From an uncultured Bryobacteraceae bacterium (GTDB lineage Bacteria > Acidobacteriota > Terriglobia > Bryobacterales > Bryobacteraceae): a stretch of DNA of 41,323 nt. The notes below the pieces were generated by a model. That model ran no database searches. It worked only from the letters and a program-made list of their open reading frames with translations, and had not been told where the DNA came from. The position numbers and the translations under genes were made by a program. Position 1 is the first letter of the stretch. Every line of letters begins with the position of its first letter. Below, in pieces: positions 8,089-16,032 of this stretch. The stretch lies in the NCBI GenBank assembly GCA_955652915.1, contig CATPCJ010000016.1:1-41323 (forward strand), written 5' to 3'.

Positions 8089-8915
8089 AGCAACCCTTCC
8101 TCGTCGCGTCGTACGAAGGCAATCAGCAGCGGCATTACGATGGCCATCAACGCTAACGAGATGGCCGAGCCGAAGGGCCAATCGCGCGCTGTCGTGAATT
8201 GATTCTGGATCAGGTTGCCGATCATCACCGACTTGCCGCCGCCCAACAAGTCGGGTGTCAGATACGCTCCCAGGCATGGAATGAAAACCAGAATGACTCC
8301 GGCTCGAATGCCGGGCGCCGACAGCGGCAGCACCACCCGCAGCAACGTGGCCCATGGACGGGCGCCAAGATCCGCGGCGGCTTCCAGCAGATTGCGGTCC
8401 AGTTTTTCGAGCGTGCCGAATAGCGGCAGCACCATGAACGGCAGATAGCCATACACCAATCCCAGGATCACCGCGCCATCGTTGTAGAGCAGCGGCAGGG
8501 GGTCGTGAATGATCCCCATTTTTTGCAGCGTCGAGTTAACCAGACCCGTATCTCGCAGCAGGAACATCCAGGCATAAGTTCGCACCAGGAAGCTGGTCCA
8601 GAACGGGAGAATTACGAGGCTGAGATAGAGGTTCTTCCATTTTCCAGCTCGTGAGATGAACAAGGCCAGCGGAAAGCCGAGCAGAAGAGAGATTACCGTG
8701 GAGGCGCCGGCTATCCAGAAAGATCGCCACAGGATGCCGAGATAAATCGGATCGGCGAAGCGCTGATAACTTTCGACCGACCATGGCAGGGATATACCGC
8801 CGTACGTCCCGCGCGTGAGCAGGCTGTAGGCCAGGATAATCAGCATCGGGAAAAGGAACAGCGACAACATCACCGTCCAGGATGGAGCCAGAAACCAGGC
8901 GCGCAGCCGTTTCAT
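8085..8915 (-). CDS. potB: Polyamine ABC transporter permease PotB
   Basis: A 276-residue permease with six predicted helices, the motif VILPFWTSFLVRTYAWMFLL typical of PotB/PotH, and the EAA loop LLEAAADLGARPWATLLRV. A start at 8948 is possible, but the ATG at 8915 overlaps the potA stop (ATGA) and gives the usual MKRLRAWFLAPSW start. With PotC it forms the translocation path for polyamines taken up from the periplasm. Family and operon context agree. Confidence 0.9.
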   Translation of the reverse strand: MKRLRAWFLAPSWTVMLSLFLFPMLIILAYSLLTRGTYGGISLPWSVESYQRFADPIYLGILWRSFWIAGASTVISLLLGFPLALFISRAGKWKNLYLSLVILPFWTSFLVRTYAWMFLLRDTGLVNSTLQKMGIIHDPLPLLYNDGAVILGLVYGYLPFMVLPLFGTLEKLDRNLLEAAADLGARPWATLLRVVLPLSAPGIRAGVILVFIPCLGAYLTPDLLGGGKSVMIGNLIQNQFTTARDWPFGSAISLALMAIVMPLLIAFVRRDEEGLL

Positions 8916-9871
8916 TTGAAGCTCAATTCGTCGGCTGGTTGCCACCACAAGTGCACTCGTTCGCCCGGCGCAAAGCTTGCTTCGGCGCGCGACACTTCCG
9001 CAACGGCAAGTTGGCCATCATCGAGACGCGTTTCGATGTGCACGCAATTCCCCAGGAAGGTGGAATGCAGCACCGTCGCCGGATGCGAGCGGACGTGCCG
9101 ATCCGGCGCCAGTTTTGTGACGCGCGTGACTTCTGGGCGCACGCCCACATCGTTAATCCAATTCACCGCGCCCAAAAAGGAAGCGACGAAGCGGGTCGAG
9201 GGTCGCAGATAGACTTCTTCGGGTGTTCCAACTTGTTCCAGAATACCGGCATGCATCACGCCTAAGCGGTCGGACAGAGAGAGCGCCTCCTCCTGATCGT
9301 GTGTGACGAACAAGAACGTGATGCCGACGCGGCGCTGAATGTTCTTCAACTCCGCGCGCACTTGCTTGCGCAGATTCGGATCGAGGGCGGAGAGTGGCTC
9401 GTCCAGCAGCAGGACGTCGGGGGCCAGCACCAGAGAGCGGGCTAGCGCTACCCGTTGCCGCTCGCCTCCGGAAATTTCCGTTGGCCGCCGGGCCTCCTTG
9501 CCGCCGAGCTGCACCAGTTCCAGAACTTCGCGAACACGCCGGCCAATTTCGTTCTCGCCTTTGCGCCGCAAACCGAATTCGATATTCTGCTGCACCGTCA
9601 GATGCGGAAACAATGCGTAGTTTTGAAAGACGGTGCTGACGTTCCGCTCATAGGGCTTCAAATGTTGAATCGCCGCGCCGTTCAAGCGGATCTCTCCGGA
9701 AGTTGGTTCTTCGAAGCCGGCGATCAGTCGGAGCGTGGTCGTCTTGCCGCATCCCGACGGGCCGAGCAGCGAAAAGAATTCCCCGCGCGCGATGTTGAGG
9801 GTGACACCATTTACGGCACGATGCGTGGGATAGTGCTTCGAAATGTCTCGAAGCTCAAGAACGCTCTCCAT
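8912..9871 (-). CDS. potA: Polyamine ABC transporter ATPase PotA
   Basis: A 319-residue ABC ATPase with Walker A GPSGCGKTT (about 38-46), Q-loop region STVFQNYALFPH, signature SGGERQRVALARSL, Walker B VLLLDEPLSALD and H-loop FVTHDQEEA, followed by a C-terminal TOBE-type regulatory domain of about 90 residues. It energises PotBC. Its ATG lies 12 bp after the stop of the CstB-like gene, with no good Shine-Dalgarno, so it may be translated by read-on from the upstream gene. The order potA-potB-potC-potD and the four-base overlaps match classical pot operons. Confidence 0.92.
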   Translation of the reverse strand: MESVLELRDISKHYPTHRAVNGVTLNIARGEFFSLLGPSGCGKTTTLRLIAGFEEPTSGEIRLNGAAIQHLKPYERNVSTVFQNYALFPHLTVQQNIEFGLRRKGENEIGRRVREVLELVQLGGKEARRPTEISGGERQRVALARSLVLAPDVLLLDEPLSALDPNLRKQVRAELKNIQRRVGITFLFVTHDQEEALSLSDRLGVMHAGILEQVGTPEEVYLRPSTRFVASFLGAVNWINDVGVRPEVTRVTKLAPDRHVRSHPATVLHSTFLGNCVHIETRLDDGQLAVAEVSRAEASFAPGERVHLWWQPADELSFK

Positions 9872-9883
9872 TGCAAATGAATG

Positions 9884-11248
9884 TTACCGCACGAATGGCA
9901 GGTTGCAGGCCAGCCATCCATCGAAGCCGCCCACTACGTTCATCACCTGCGTATATCCTGCCCGTTGCAAGAGGCTGCTCGCTATCGCGCTTCGATAGCC
10001 GCCCTTGCAGTAAACGGCAACGGGCTGCCGCGGATCGAGATCGCTTAAGAGCGCAGTCAAGTTGTCCAGCGGTTTGTGGCGCGCACCGGGCACGTGTCCC
10101 TCCTGCCATTCCGCCGGACGCCGAACGTCGATGATCTGGACCCCATCAAATTGGTGCAGTTGTTTCACGGTAATTTGAGAAGTTTCTTCTACAGGCATCC
10201 CCGCGCGAACCCATCCGGCTAAGCCATCCTGCAGATATCCTGTGACGCGTTCGATACCGACACGCGTCAACCGCAGCCGCGATTCATTGACCTGTTCCGA
10301 GTCGGCGGCCACCAGGACGATTTCCGATTGAAGCCCTAATAAAATAGCGGCCCAGGACGCGTATTGTCCGTTCAAGCCGATTTGTATCGATCCCGGAATG
10401 TGCGCCGCGCCGAACTCGGCCGCCGGACGCGTATCGAGGATGATGGCGCCGTTCTTCTGTCGAGCGATTGACTCGCTGGGACCGAGTGCCGGGATCGCAG
10501 GCAGGTTCTCGAGCGGCGGCGCGCCGGCGCGGTTGATCTCGACGTCTAAGGCGAAGTAGCCGGGCCGCTCCGGAAGCTCGGCTGTCAGTAACTGCACGAA
10601 TTCTTCGCGGTTTTTCGGCCGGAGCGCGTAATTCGAGATTTTCTCCTGGCCGATGGTGGAGCTGCGGGCGCTGCTCATCTGCCGCCCACATAGCGATCCC
10701 GCACCGTGTGCCGGATACACCAACACGTCATCCGGCAAATTCAGCAGCTTGGAATGGAGGCTGTCGAAGAGCAGGCCCGCGAGTTGCCGCGGGGTCATGT
10801 CGCCGGAAAGATCCGGGCGCCCCACGTCGCCGATGAACAGAGTATCGCCGGTGAGAACAGCCATCGGCCGATCGGGTTTGTCGAGATCCGTGACCACCAC
10901 CGAGATGCTTTCAATGGTGTGTCCGGGTGTTTCGAGAAACTTCAAATGGCACTTGCCAAAAGTTAACTCGTCGCCATCTTTCACCGGTACATGCGGGAAT
11001 GTCGCGCCGGCCTTCGCGCCGAGATAGATCTTCGCGCCCGTCAGCGCCGCAAGTTCCTGGTGCCCGGAAACGAAATCGGCATGCAGGTGGGTCTCGATGA
11101 CGTACTGAATTTCCAGATCATGCTTGCGGGCCTCTTCCAGATAGATCCCCACGTCGCGCTGGGGATCCACCACCGCCGCCATGCCCTCCGACGCGAGCAT
11201 ATAGGAGGCGTGCGACAAGCAGCCGAGATAAAACTGCTCGAAATACAT
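9884..11248 (-). CDS. CstB-like persulfide dioxygenase with two rhodanese domains
   Basis: A 454-residue cytoplasmic protein in three parts. Residues 1 to about 240 are a metallo-beta-lactamase domain with THLHADFVSGH (53-63), PGHTIES and GDTLFIGDVGRPDL, the non-haem iron pattern of ETHE1-type persulfide dioxygenases. Next is a rhodanese-like domain (about 255-345) whose active-site position reads VLVAADSEQ with no cysteine. The last is a rhodanese with VAVYCKGGYRS, catalytic Cys at about 414. This MBL, pseudo-rhodanese, rhodanese order and length match staphylococcal CstB, which oxidises persulfides and forms thiosulfate. The ATG at 11248 is preceded by AGGAGG; the open frame upstream (to 11344) is discounted. 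It follows sodA by 46 bp and precedes potA by 12 bp. Confidence 0.85.
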   Translation of the reverse strand: MYFEQFYLGCLSHASYMLASEGMAAVVDPQRDVGIYLEEARKHDLEIQYVIETHLHADFVSGHQELAALTGAKIYLGAKAGATFPHVPVKDGDELTFGKCHLKFLETPGHTIESISVVVTDLDKPDRPMAVLTGDTLFIGDVGRPDLSGDMTPRQLAGLLFDSLHSKLLNLPDDVLVYPAHGAGSLCGRQMSSARSSTIGQEKISNYALRPKNREEFVQLLTAELPERPGYFALDVEINRAGAPPLENLPAIPALGPSESIARQKNGAIILDTRPAAEFGAAHIPGSIQIGLNGQYASWAAILLGLQSEIVLVAADSEQVNESRLRLTRVGIERVTGYLQDGLAGWVRAGMPVEETSQITVKQLHQFDGVQIIDVRRPAEWQEGHVPGARHKPLDNLTALLSDLDPRQPVAVYCKGGYRSAIASSLLQRAGYTQVMNVVGGFDGWLACNLPFVR

Positions 11249-11261
11249 GCAGCCTCCTAGG

Positions 11262-11298
11262 TTTTTAAGATCCACACAGGCAAGAATGCCTGTGCTAC
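11262..11298 (+). repeat. Dispersed palindromic repeat, family A, copy 1
   Basis: Perfect 7-bp arms CACAGGC (11275-11281) and GCCTGTG (11288-11294) around loop AAGAAT, preceded by TTTTTAAGATCCA as in the other copies. The palindrome ends at the base before the sodA stop codon (11295-11297), so it lies in the sodA 3' end and may act as a terminator or transcript stabiliser between sodA and the next gene. Other copies: 23996-24041, 24068-24113, 28268-28320, 38799-38831. Confidence 0.8.
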
Positions 11299-11906
11299 TT
11301 CCCTGAATTAAATCGCTTCTCGATTTCCGGCCAGTTTGCAACATTCCACCACGCGCCGAGATACTCGGGGCGGCGGTTCTGATACTTCAGATAATATGCA
11401 TGTTCCCACACGTCGATACCAAACACCGGGAAGTTGCCTTCCATGATCGGGCTGTCCTGATTGGCGGTGGAAATGATTTGCACGCCTTTGCTGTTTTTCA
11501 CCAGCCATGCCCATCCGGAACCGAACCGTCCGGTCGCCGCGGCGTTGAATTTTTCCTTGAATTGATCGAAGCCGCCGAACGTCGCATTGATGGCCTGTGC
11601 CACGTTTCCCATGGGAGCGCCGCCGGCATTGGGCGCCATGATCTGCCAAAACATACTGTGGTTGACGTGGCCGCCGCCATTGTTGCGAACCGCCGTCCGT
11701 ATTTCCTCCGGAAGGATCGAGCAGTTGTCTTGCAGCAACGCTTCGATGGGCTTGTCTTGCAAGGCCGGTGTCGATTCCAGGGCCTTGTTCAGGTTCGTAA
11801 TGTAAGCGGCATGGTGCTTGTCGTGGTGGATCTCCATGGTCTGTTTGTCGATGTGCGGCTCCAACGCGTCAAACGCGTAGGGTAGCGGTGGAAGTGTAAA
11901 TGCCAT
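11295..11906 (-). CDS. sodA: Manganese superoxide dismutase
   Basis: A 203-residue cytoplasmic enzyme that disproportionates superoxide. It has [20 protein letters not shown] at the start, the first metal-ligand region [11 protein letters not shown], the second [11 protein letters not shown], and the last pair in [13 protein letters not shown]. GGHxNHS together with STANQDSPI points to the Mn rather than the Fe form (inference from family rules). The ATG at 11906 is preceded by AGAGGAGAAAG, a good Shine-Dalgarno; upstream frame to 11969 overlaps gatA and is discounted. It follows gatA by 28 bp and precedes a sulfide/persulfide enzyme, a plausible stress pairing. Confidence 0.95.
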   Translation of the reverse strand: MAFTLPPLPYAFDALEPHIDKQTMEIHHDKHHAAYITNLNKALESTPALQDKPIEALLQDNCSILPEEIRTAVRNNGGGHVNHSMFWQIMAPNAGGAPMGNVAQAINATFGGFDQFKEKFNAAATGRFGSGWAWLVKNSKGVQIISTANQDSPIMEGNFPVFGIDVWEHAYYLKYQNRRPEYLGAWWNVANWPEIEKRFNSGK

Positions 11907-11934
11907 AACTTTCTCCTCTTTCTGTCTTGTTGTT

Positions 11935-13389
11935 TTAGCCGGTGAATCCGCCGGCCTTCTCAAAGGCATCCGCGAGACGGAACATGCCCGCCTCGTCGAA
12001 ATGCCTGGTAAGAATTTGCATGCCGACGGGCAGTCCGCCGGCGGTTTTTCCGCAAGGTACGCTCATGCACGGAATTCCGGCCAGATCGCCCGTGACGGTA
12101 TAGATGTCGGCCAGGTACATCTCTACAGGGTCGTCGATTTTCTCGCCGATTTTGAACGCGGGCGATGGTGAGACCGGGGCGATGATCGCATCCACTTCGG
12201 CGAATGCTTTTCTAAAATCTTCGGCGATCAGAGTCCGCACCTTTTGGGCCTTCAGGTAATAGGCATCGTAGTAGCCGTGACTCAAGACGTAGGTTCCCAG
12301 CATGATGCGCCGTTTGCATTCCGCGCCGAAACCCGCGCCACGCGTCGCTCGATACATATCGCTTAACGTGTCCGCAGCGACGCGGGTGGTGTAGCGAACA
12401 CCGTCGTAGCGCGCGAGATTCGCGCTGGCCTCGGCGGTGGCGATGATGTAATAACACGCGACGGCGTACTTGGTGGCCGGCAAACTGATCTCTTTCACTT
12501 CACAGCCAAGCTTCTTCAAAAGCTCCACGCCTTTCAGAACCGGCCCGGCGGATTCGCTGGAGAGACCGTCGAAATATTCTCGAGGCAAACCCAGTTTCCT
12601 GCCCTTCACGTCGCCATTCTGTTGCGCGAGATAGTCGGGGAGAGGAGCGAAAGCGGAAGTAGCGTCGCATTCATCGCGGCCGGCGATGGTTTGGAGCAAG
12701 AGCGCGGCGTCGCGGACGGTGCGGCCAAAAGGTCCGATGTGATCGAGCGAACTGGCGAACGCAGTGAGACCGTAGCGCGACACGCGGCCATAGGTCGGCG
12801 TCACGCCCACCACTCCGCAAAATCCCGCGGGTTGGCGAACCGAACCGCCGGTATCCGAACCAAGCGCGACCACCGCCGTGCCTTGTGCAACCGCCGCGGC
12901 CGATCCTCCGCTGGACCCGCCGGAAACGCGATCCGGCGCAAATGGGTTCATCACCGGTCCGAAGGCCGAGTTTTCGTTGGAAGAGCCCATCGCGAACTCG
13001 TCACAATTGGTCTTCCCAAGAATGATTCCGCCGGCTTGCTCCAGGCGAATCACGGCGGTGGCATCGTAAGGCGGAACGTAACGCTCCAGAAGTCGCGAGC
13101 CGCAGGTGGTTCGAACACCGCGCGTGACGATGACGTCCTTCACCGCCACAGTCACACCGGCGAGTGGTCCCGGATCTTCTCCCGAGGCAAGTTTTTTGTC
13201 GACGCGTTCAGCCGCCGCGAGCGCCCGCTCCGGACAAAAAGTCAGGTAGGCGTTCGTCTGCGGATTTTCCACCTGCGCAAATTCCAGCGCCGACGAAGTA
13301 AGTTCCACCGCGCTGAAATCGCGCGCGTCGAGCCCTTTTCGAACTTGCCGCGCATCGAGCGTGGCGATGCCGGCTGCCAGGGCGCTCAT
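11935..13389 (-). CDS. gatA: Aspartyl/glutamyl-tRNA amidotransferase subunit A
   Basis: A 484-residue amidase-signature protein. The catalytic Lys is in [10 protein letters not shown], the cis-Ser and nucleophilic Ser in the [15 protein letters not shown] and [11 protein letters not shown] segments, all intact. It hydrolyses glutamine to ammonia, which GatB uses to amidate Glu-tRNA(Gln) or Asp-tRNA(Asn). Length is normal for GatA. It overlaps gatC by four bases. No gatB is present in this window, so the complex depends on a gene elsewhere. Confidence 0.96.
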   Translation of the reverse strand: MSALAAGIATLDARQVRKGLDARDFSAVELTSSALEFAQVENPQTNAYLTFCPERALAAAERVDKKLASGEDPGPLAGVTVAVKDVIVTRGVRTTCGSRLLERYVPPYDATAVIRLEQAGGIILGKTNCDEFAMGSSNENSAFGPVMNPFAPDRVSGGSSGGSAAAVAQGTAVVALGSDTGGSVRQPAGFCGVVGVTPTYGRVSRYGLTAFASSLDHIGPFGRTVRDAALLLQTIAGRDECDATSAFAPLPDYLAQQNGDVKGRKLGLPREYFDGLSSESAGPVLKGVELLKKLGCEVKEISLPATKYAVACYYIIATAEASANLARYDGVRYTTRVAADTLSDMYRATRGAGFGAECKRRIMLGTYVLSHGYYDAYYLKAQKVRTLIAEDFRKAFAEVDAIIAPVSPSPAFKIGEKIDDPVEMYLADIYTVTGDLAGIPCMSVPCGKTAGGLPVGMQILTRHFDEAGMFRLADAFEKAGGFTG

Positions 13390-13685
13390 CGCTCGATCAC
13401 CTTGGGAACCTTGTAGTAACCCGCACCGGCTTGCGCGGCGTTGAGCAATGCAGTCGCATTGTCCAGCGGCGGACGCTCACGGTCCTCGCGAAGCGTGGCC
13501 GTATCTTCAGCCTCGTATAAAACTTGCGCCATGGGCTGGACATTGGACGTATCCAGCTCGTTTAGCGTATCCATGTGCGCCAGAATATCGTCGAGATCCT
13601 TCGACAGGCGGTCAATTTCCTGGTCCGTGAGTTTGAGATTCGCGAGGTCAGCCACATAGCGGACCTCCTGCACCGTAATCTTCAC
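13386..13685 (-). CDS. gatC: Aspartyl/glutamyl-tRNA amidotransferase subunit C
   Basis: A 99-residue protein with the standard GatC pattern: VRYVADLANLKLTDQEIDR near the N-terminus, a LDDILAHMDTLNELDTSNVQ helix-turn, and LREDRERPP before the C-terminal GAGYYKVPKVIE. It wraps around GatA and stabilises the GatAB interface. Four-base overlaps with both neighbours (dciA-like upstream, gatA downstream) make a coupled three-gene operon. Confidence 0.95.
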   Translation of the reverse strand: MKITVQEVRYVADLANLKLTDQEIDRLSKDLDDILAHMDTLNELDTSNVQPMAQVLYEAEDTATLREDRERPPLDNATALLNAAQAGAGYYKVPKVIER

Positions 13686-14107
13686 GCGGATGCCTTCTTG
13701 CGCGCTTGTTTGTAAAGCAGGCGCATGCCGGAATCCTGGATTTGGTCGGCTTCATCGGTGGAAGGCTTCAGTTCATTGAGCCGCTGAGCGGGCTGGGGAG
13801 GGCGCCGCGGAGTAGCCATGCGAAACTCTATGTCGCGAATAATGCCGCCACCCAATACGTCGGCGAGTTTCGCCAGGATCGGCAGGCGGAGGTGAAACAA
13901 TTGCCTCTGCCAGATGGCGTCTTCAGCTTCGACGATGAGCGATCCTCGAACTAGGGTCTTCGCCGTCGCATGCGAAGCGATGCGTTTACCCACGGCAGCG
14001 GCCCAAGCCGCCACCGCCAACTCTTCGGTTGAAATAGCGTCGGACAACTTCAATTTTGCGAGGGACTTTCCAGCGCGCTCCATTCGGACCGAATTCAAGT
14101 TTAGCAT
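13682..14107 (-). CDS. DUF721/DciA-like protein
   Basis: A 141-residue protein with the DUF721 core: AVAAWAAAVGKRIASHATAK, then GSLIVEAEDAIWQRQLFHLR and LPILAKLADVLGGGIIRDIEF, a KH-like domain. In other bacteria DciA binds the replicative helicase DnaB and helps load it; DUF721 proteins without further domains are less well studied. The C-terminal 50 residues are proline- and charge-rich and probably disordered. ATG at 14107 is used; the ATG eight codons later (MERAGKSLAK) is an alternative. It is the first gene of the gatC-gatA operon, overlapping gatC by four bases. Confidence 0.75.
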   Translation of the reverse strand: MLNLNSVRMERAGKSLAKLKLSDAISTEELAVAAWAAAVGKRIASHATAKTLVRGSLIVEAEDAIWQRQLFHLRLPILAKLADVLGGGIIRDIEFRMATPRRPPQPAQRLNELKPSTDEADQIQDSGMRLLYKQARKKASA

Positions 14108-14138
14108 CCTGGGGTGTCGGCCTATCGCAGGAAAAAAA

Positions 14139-14522
14139 TTAGACGGGAGGGCGAAATGCTTTCAGTTCCAAACCGGGAATCGAGCGAAAATGCTTAACGT
14201 TGCCGGTAGCGAGAGTTGAGGCAGTTTCGCGGGCCGTAGCCGCGATGAGGGCATCCGCAACCTGTAACCCATTGTTGCGGGCGTGGTCTTCTATTAGGGT
14301 CACCGCCAGGTGACTGATGGCTTCGTTGATCGGGATTATTCGAAAGGCGTTTTCCTGGAAAAACCGGCGGATGATTCTCGATTCATCGCGCGTGCGCGCC
14401 CCCTGATAGAGTTCCATGATGGAGACTATGGAAACCTCTCGATCAGACTGGTTTCCCAGGAATTCCGCCGCTGCTATGTTGCCTCGAAAGAACCAAATCA
14501 ATATGTCCGTATCAAAGATCAC
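14139..14522 (-). CDS. vapC: VapC-family PIN-domain toxin
   Basis: A 127-residue PIN-domain ribonuclease: N-terminal MIFDTDILIWFFRG with the first acidic residue (Asp4 or Asp6), Glu37 in SIMELYQGAR, Asp90 in QVADALIAATA, and the C-terminal LATGNVKHFRSIPGL strand. These acidic residues bind the metal used for RNA cleavage. It overlaps the antitoxin gene by 11 bases. The target RNA cannot be inferred. Length and motifs are complete, so it should be active. Confidence 0.9.
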   Translation of the reverse strand: MIFDTDILIWFFRGNIAAAEFLGNQSDREVSIVSIMELYQGARTRDESRIIRRFFQENAFRIIPINEAISHLAVTLIEDHARNNGLQVADALIAATARETASTLATGNVKHFRSIPGLELKAFRPPV

Positions 14523-14757
14523 GGAAGCGGCTCTTTCGCAGCTTCATGACATATGCCGTAACGTCGCCCATGTCTTTTCGATCCTTCCAAAGTCCGAAGG
14601 CTTCTCCCACGCGCAGTTCGGTAGCTTTCGAGGACGACAGGGGCACAATCTGGGCTTTGGCCTGCCCCCGATACAGCACGGTGATCGTTTCCCCGCGCTC
14701 GACGGCCTTCAGGACATCTTTGGTGCGGTAACGTAAATCGAGCGTTGTGGCTTTCAT
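14512..14757 (-). CDS. Phd/YefM-type antitoxin of the VapC toxin
   Basis: An 81-residue protein starting MKATTLDLRYRTKDVLKAVE, then GETITVLYRGQAKAQIVPL, the N-terminal DNA-binding fold of the Phd/YefM family (helix followed by a strand pair). The C-terminal part (GEAFGLWKDRKDMGDVTAYV) is the typical toxin-binding helix. The ATG at 14757 is chosen because it lies just downstream of a good promoter; an open frame continues to 14862 but would extend into the divergent gene. It is the first gene of the pair and overlaps vapC. Confidence 0.88.
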   Translation of the reverse strand: MKATTLDLRYRTKDVLKAVERGETITVLYRGQAKAQIVPLSSSKATELRVGEAFGLWKDRKDMGDVTAYVMKLRKSRFRDL

Positions 14758-14770
14758 ATGTCTACTTCGT

Positions 14771-14799
14771 AGTATACAGTAGGTTCGATTGGAATGCAA
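14771..14799 (-). promoter_or_regulatory. Sigma70-like promoter of the phd-vapC pair
   Basis: On the minus strand: -35 TTGCAT (14799-14794), exactly 17 bp spacer, -10 TATACT (14776-14771), about 14 bp before the antitoxin ATG. The -35 box overlaps the start codon of the divergent oxidoreductase gene (14794). Imperfect inverted repeats (CTACT ... AGTAG) around the -10 could be the antitoxin's own operator. Assigned by eye from consensus matches. Confidence 0.6.
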
Positions 14800-15885
14800 C
14801 CTTTGAGTGAACACATCGTCGTCGCGGGCGCGGGAATTGTCGGGGCGTCGATCGCTTATCATCTTGCGAAACGCGGAGCCGGAGTCACGGTCGTGGAGGC
14901 TTCACAAGCCGGTGCGGGCGCAACAGGAAAATCTTTCGGATGGATCAATGCGACATTTTCCAAGACTCCTCAGAGTTATTTCGAACTCAATCGCCTAGGG
15001 ATCGCGGGATGGCGCCGGCTGCAACAGGAACTAAAGGGCGATCTACAGATTCAATGGGGCGGGAGCGTTGCTTGGTTTCCACCAGGGGACGAGGCCGACA
15101 CCCTCCAGAAAAACGTGTGGCGGCATCTAGAGTGGGGTTACGGCGCGACCCTCATCGACGAGCAGGAACTTCGCCGCTTGTTGCCTGCCATCGAGCCGGG
15201 CGAAATCGGAGTTGCGGCCTGGAGCGGAGAAGAGGGGACGGTCGATCCGCTCCATGCAGCCAGTCTGCTGCTGAAGAAAGCTCAGCAATACGGGGCCGAA
15301 GTGTTGTGGCCGTGCGCAGTCACTGAGCTCATTTGCGCGGACCGGCTACTTCGAAGGATCGAAACCACTCGGGGGCCCATTGAACCCCGAGCGTTGGTAC
15401 TGGCTTGCGGCGTTGATTCCCCGCGACTGGCTGAAATGGCCGGCGTTCGCGTCCCTTTGAAGGACTCACCCGGAGTTCTGATTCATATCGCGCCTCAGCC
15501 GAGAGTGATCGATCGGGTAGTGCTTGCGCCCGGAACGCATTTTAAGCAGGAATGGGATGGCCGCATCGTCGCCGGCGGGCAGATTGTGGCCGGCGTAGGC
15601 ACGTCGGTAACTGAGGCGAGCGTCGACCAAGCCGAACAGATCCTAGAACAAGTTCAACGATTCCTGCCGGCGCTAAGCGGCGTGGCGATCGAGCGGGTGA
15701 CGCTTGGCCATCGAGTCATGCCGCAAGACGAGTTTCCTCTAATCGGGTTTACTGGCCGGTGTTCCAACCTTTACGTTGCAGCGATGCACAGTGGCGTGAC
15801 GCTTGCGCCATTGATCGGCGAATTGGCGGCGCGGGAAATTCTGGACGGTGAGCGAGTAAGTACGTTGGAGGGTTACAGAATCTGA
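14794..15885 (+). CDS. FAD-dependent oxidoreductase, D-amino-acid/glycine oxidase family
   Basis: A 363-residue DAO-family enzyme. The N-terminus has the dinucleotide-binding Rossmann motif VAGAGIVGASIAYHLAKRG followed by VTVVEAS, and a GATGKSFGWIN segment; near the C-terminus are GHRVMPQDEFPLIGF and NLYVAAMHSGVTLAP, the usual FAD-contacting end of this family. Members oxidise amines or amino acids such as glycine, sarcosine or D-amino acids; the substrate here cannot be told. No signal peptide. Only a weak GGA precedes the ATG, 36 bp from the divergent antitoxin start. It stands alone, convergent with the large surface protein. Confidence 0.85.
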   Translation: MQPLSEHIVVAGAGIVGASIAYHLAKRGAGVTVVEASQAGAGATGKSFGWINATFSKTPQSYFELNRLGIAGWRRLQQELKGDLQIQWGGSVAWFPPGDEADTLQKNVWRHLEWGYGATLIDEQELRRLLPAIEPGEIGVAAWSGEEGTVDPLHAASLLLKKAQQYGAEVLWPCAVTELICADRLLRRIETTRGPIEPRALVLACGVDSPRLAEMAGVRVPLKDSPGVLIHIAPQPRVIDRVVLAPGTHFKQEWDGRIVAGGQIVAGVGTSVTEASVDQAEQILEQVQRFLPALSGVAIERVTLGHRVMPQDEFPLIGFTGRCSNLYVAAMHSGVTLAPLIGELAAREILDGERVSTLEGYRI

Positions 15886-15913
15886 TGACCTTCACAGTCG
15901 GCTCTTGAATCGC

Positions 15914-16032
15914 AGGGCGGACCCCTGGGCGGACCCCTTGGTCCGCGGCCGACGCCCTCGTCTGCCTCTCCGCTTTCTTCGACGAGACCAGCCGGACCAG
16001 GGGGGCCGGCGCGGACGGGGGCGTCCGCCCTA
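15914..16032. repeat. Large imperfect palindrome at a convergent gene junction
   Basis: AGGGCGGACCCC and a second GGGCGGACCCC (15914-15939), then TTGGTCCGCGG, are matched in inverted orientation by GGACCAGGGGGG and GGGGGCGTCCGCCCT (15995-16031), with a less structured pyrimidine-rich centre. It fills the space between the oxidoreductase stop (15885) and the surface-protein stop, whose TAG (16032-16030) overlaps the right arm. It could terminate both convergent transcripts. GC content and the blocky pattern suggest a dispersed repeat, but no second copy is in this window. Confidence 0.7.

Noticed and set aside
12622..13416. 264-codon plus-strand frame opposite gatA
   Set aside because: gatA is complete with all catalytic motifs; the opposite frame has no domain-like sequence.
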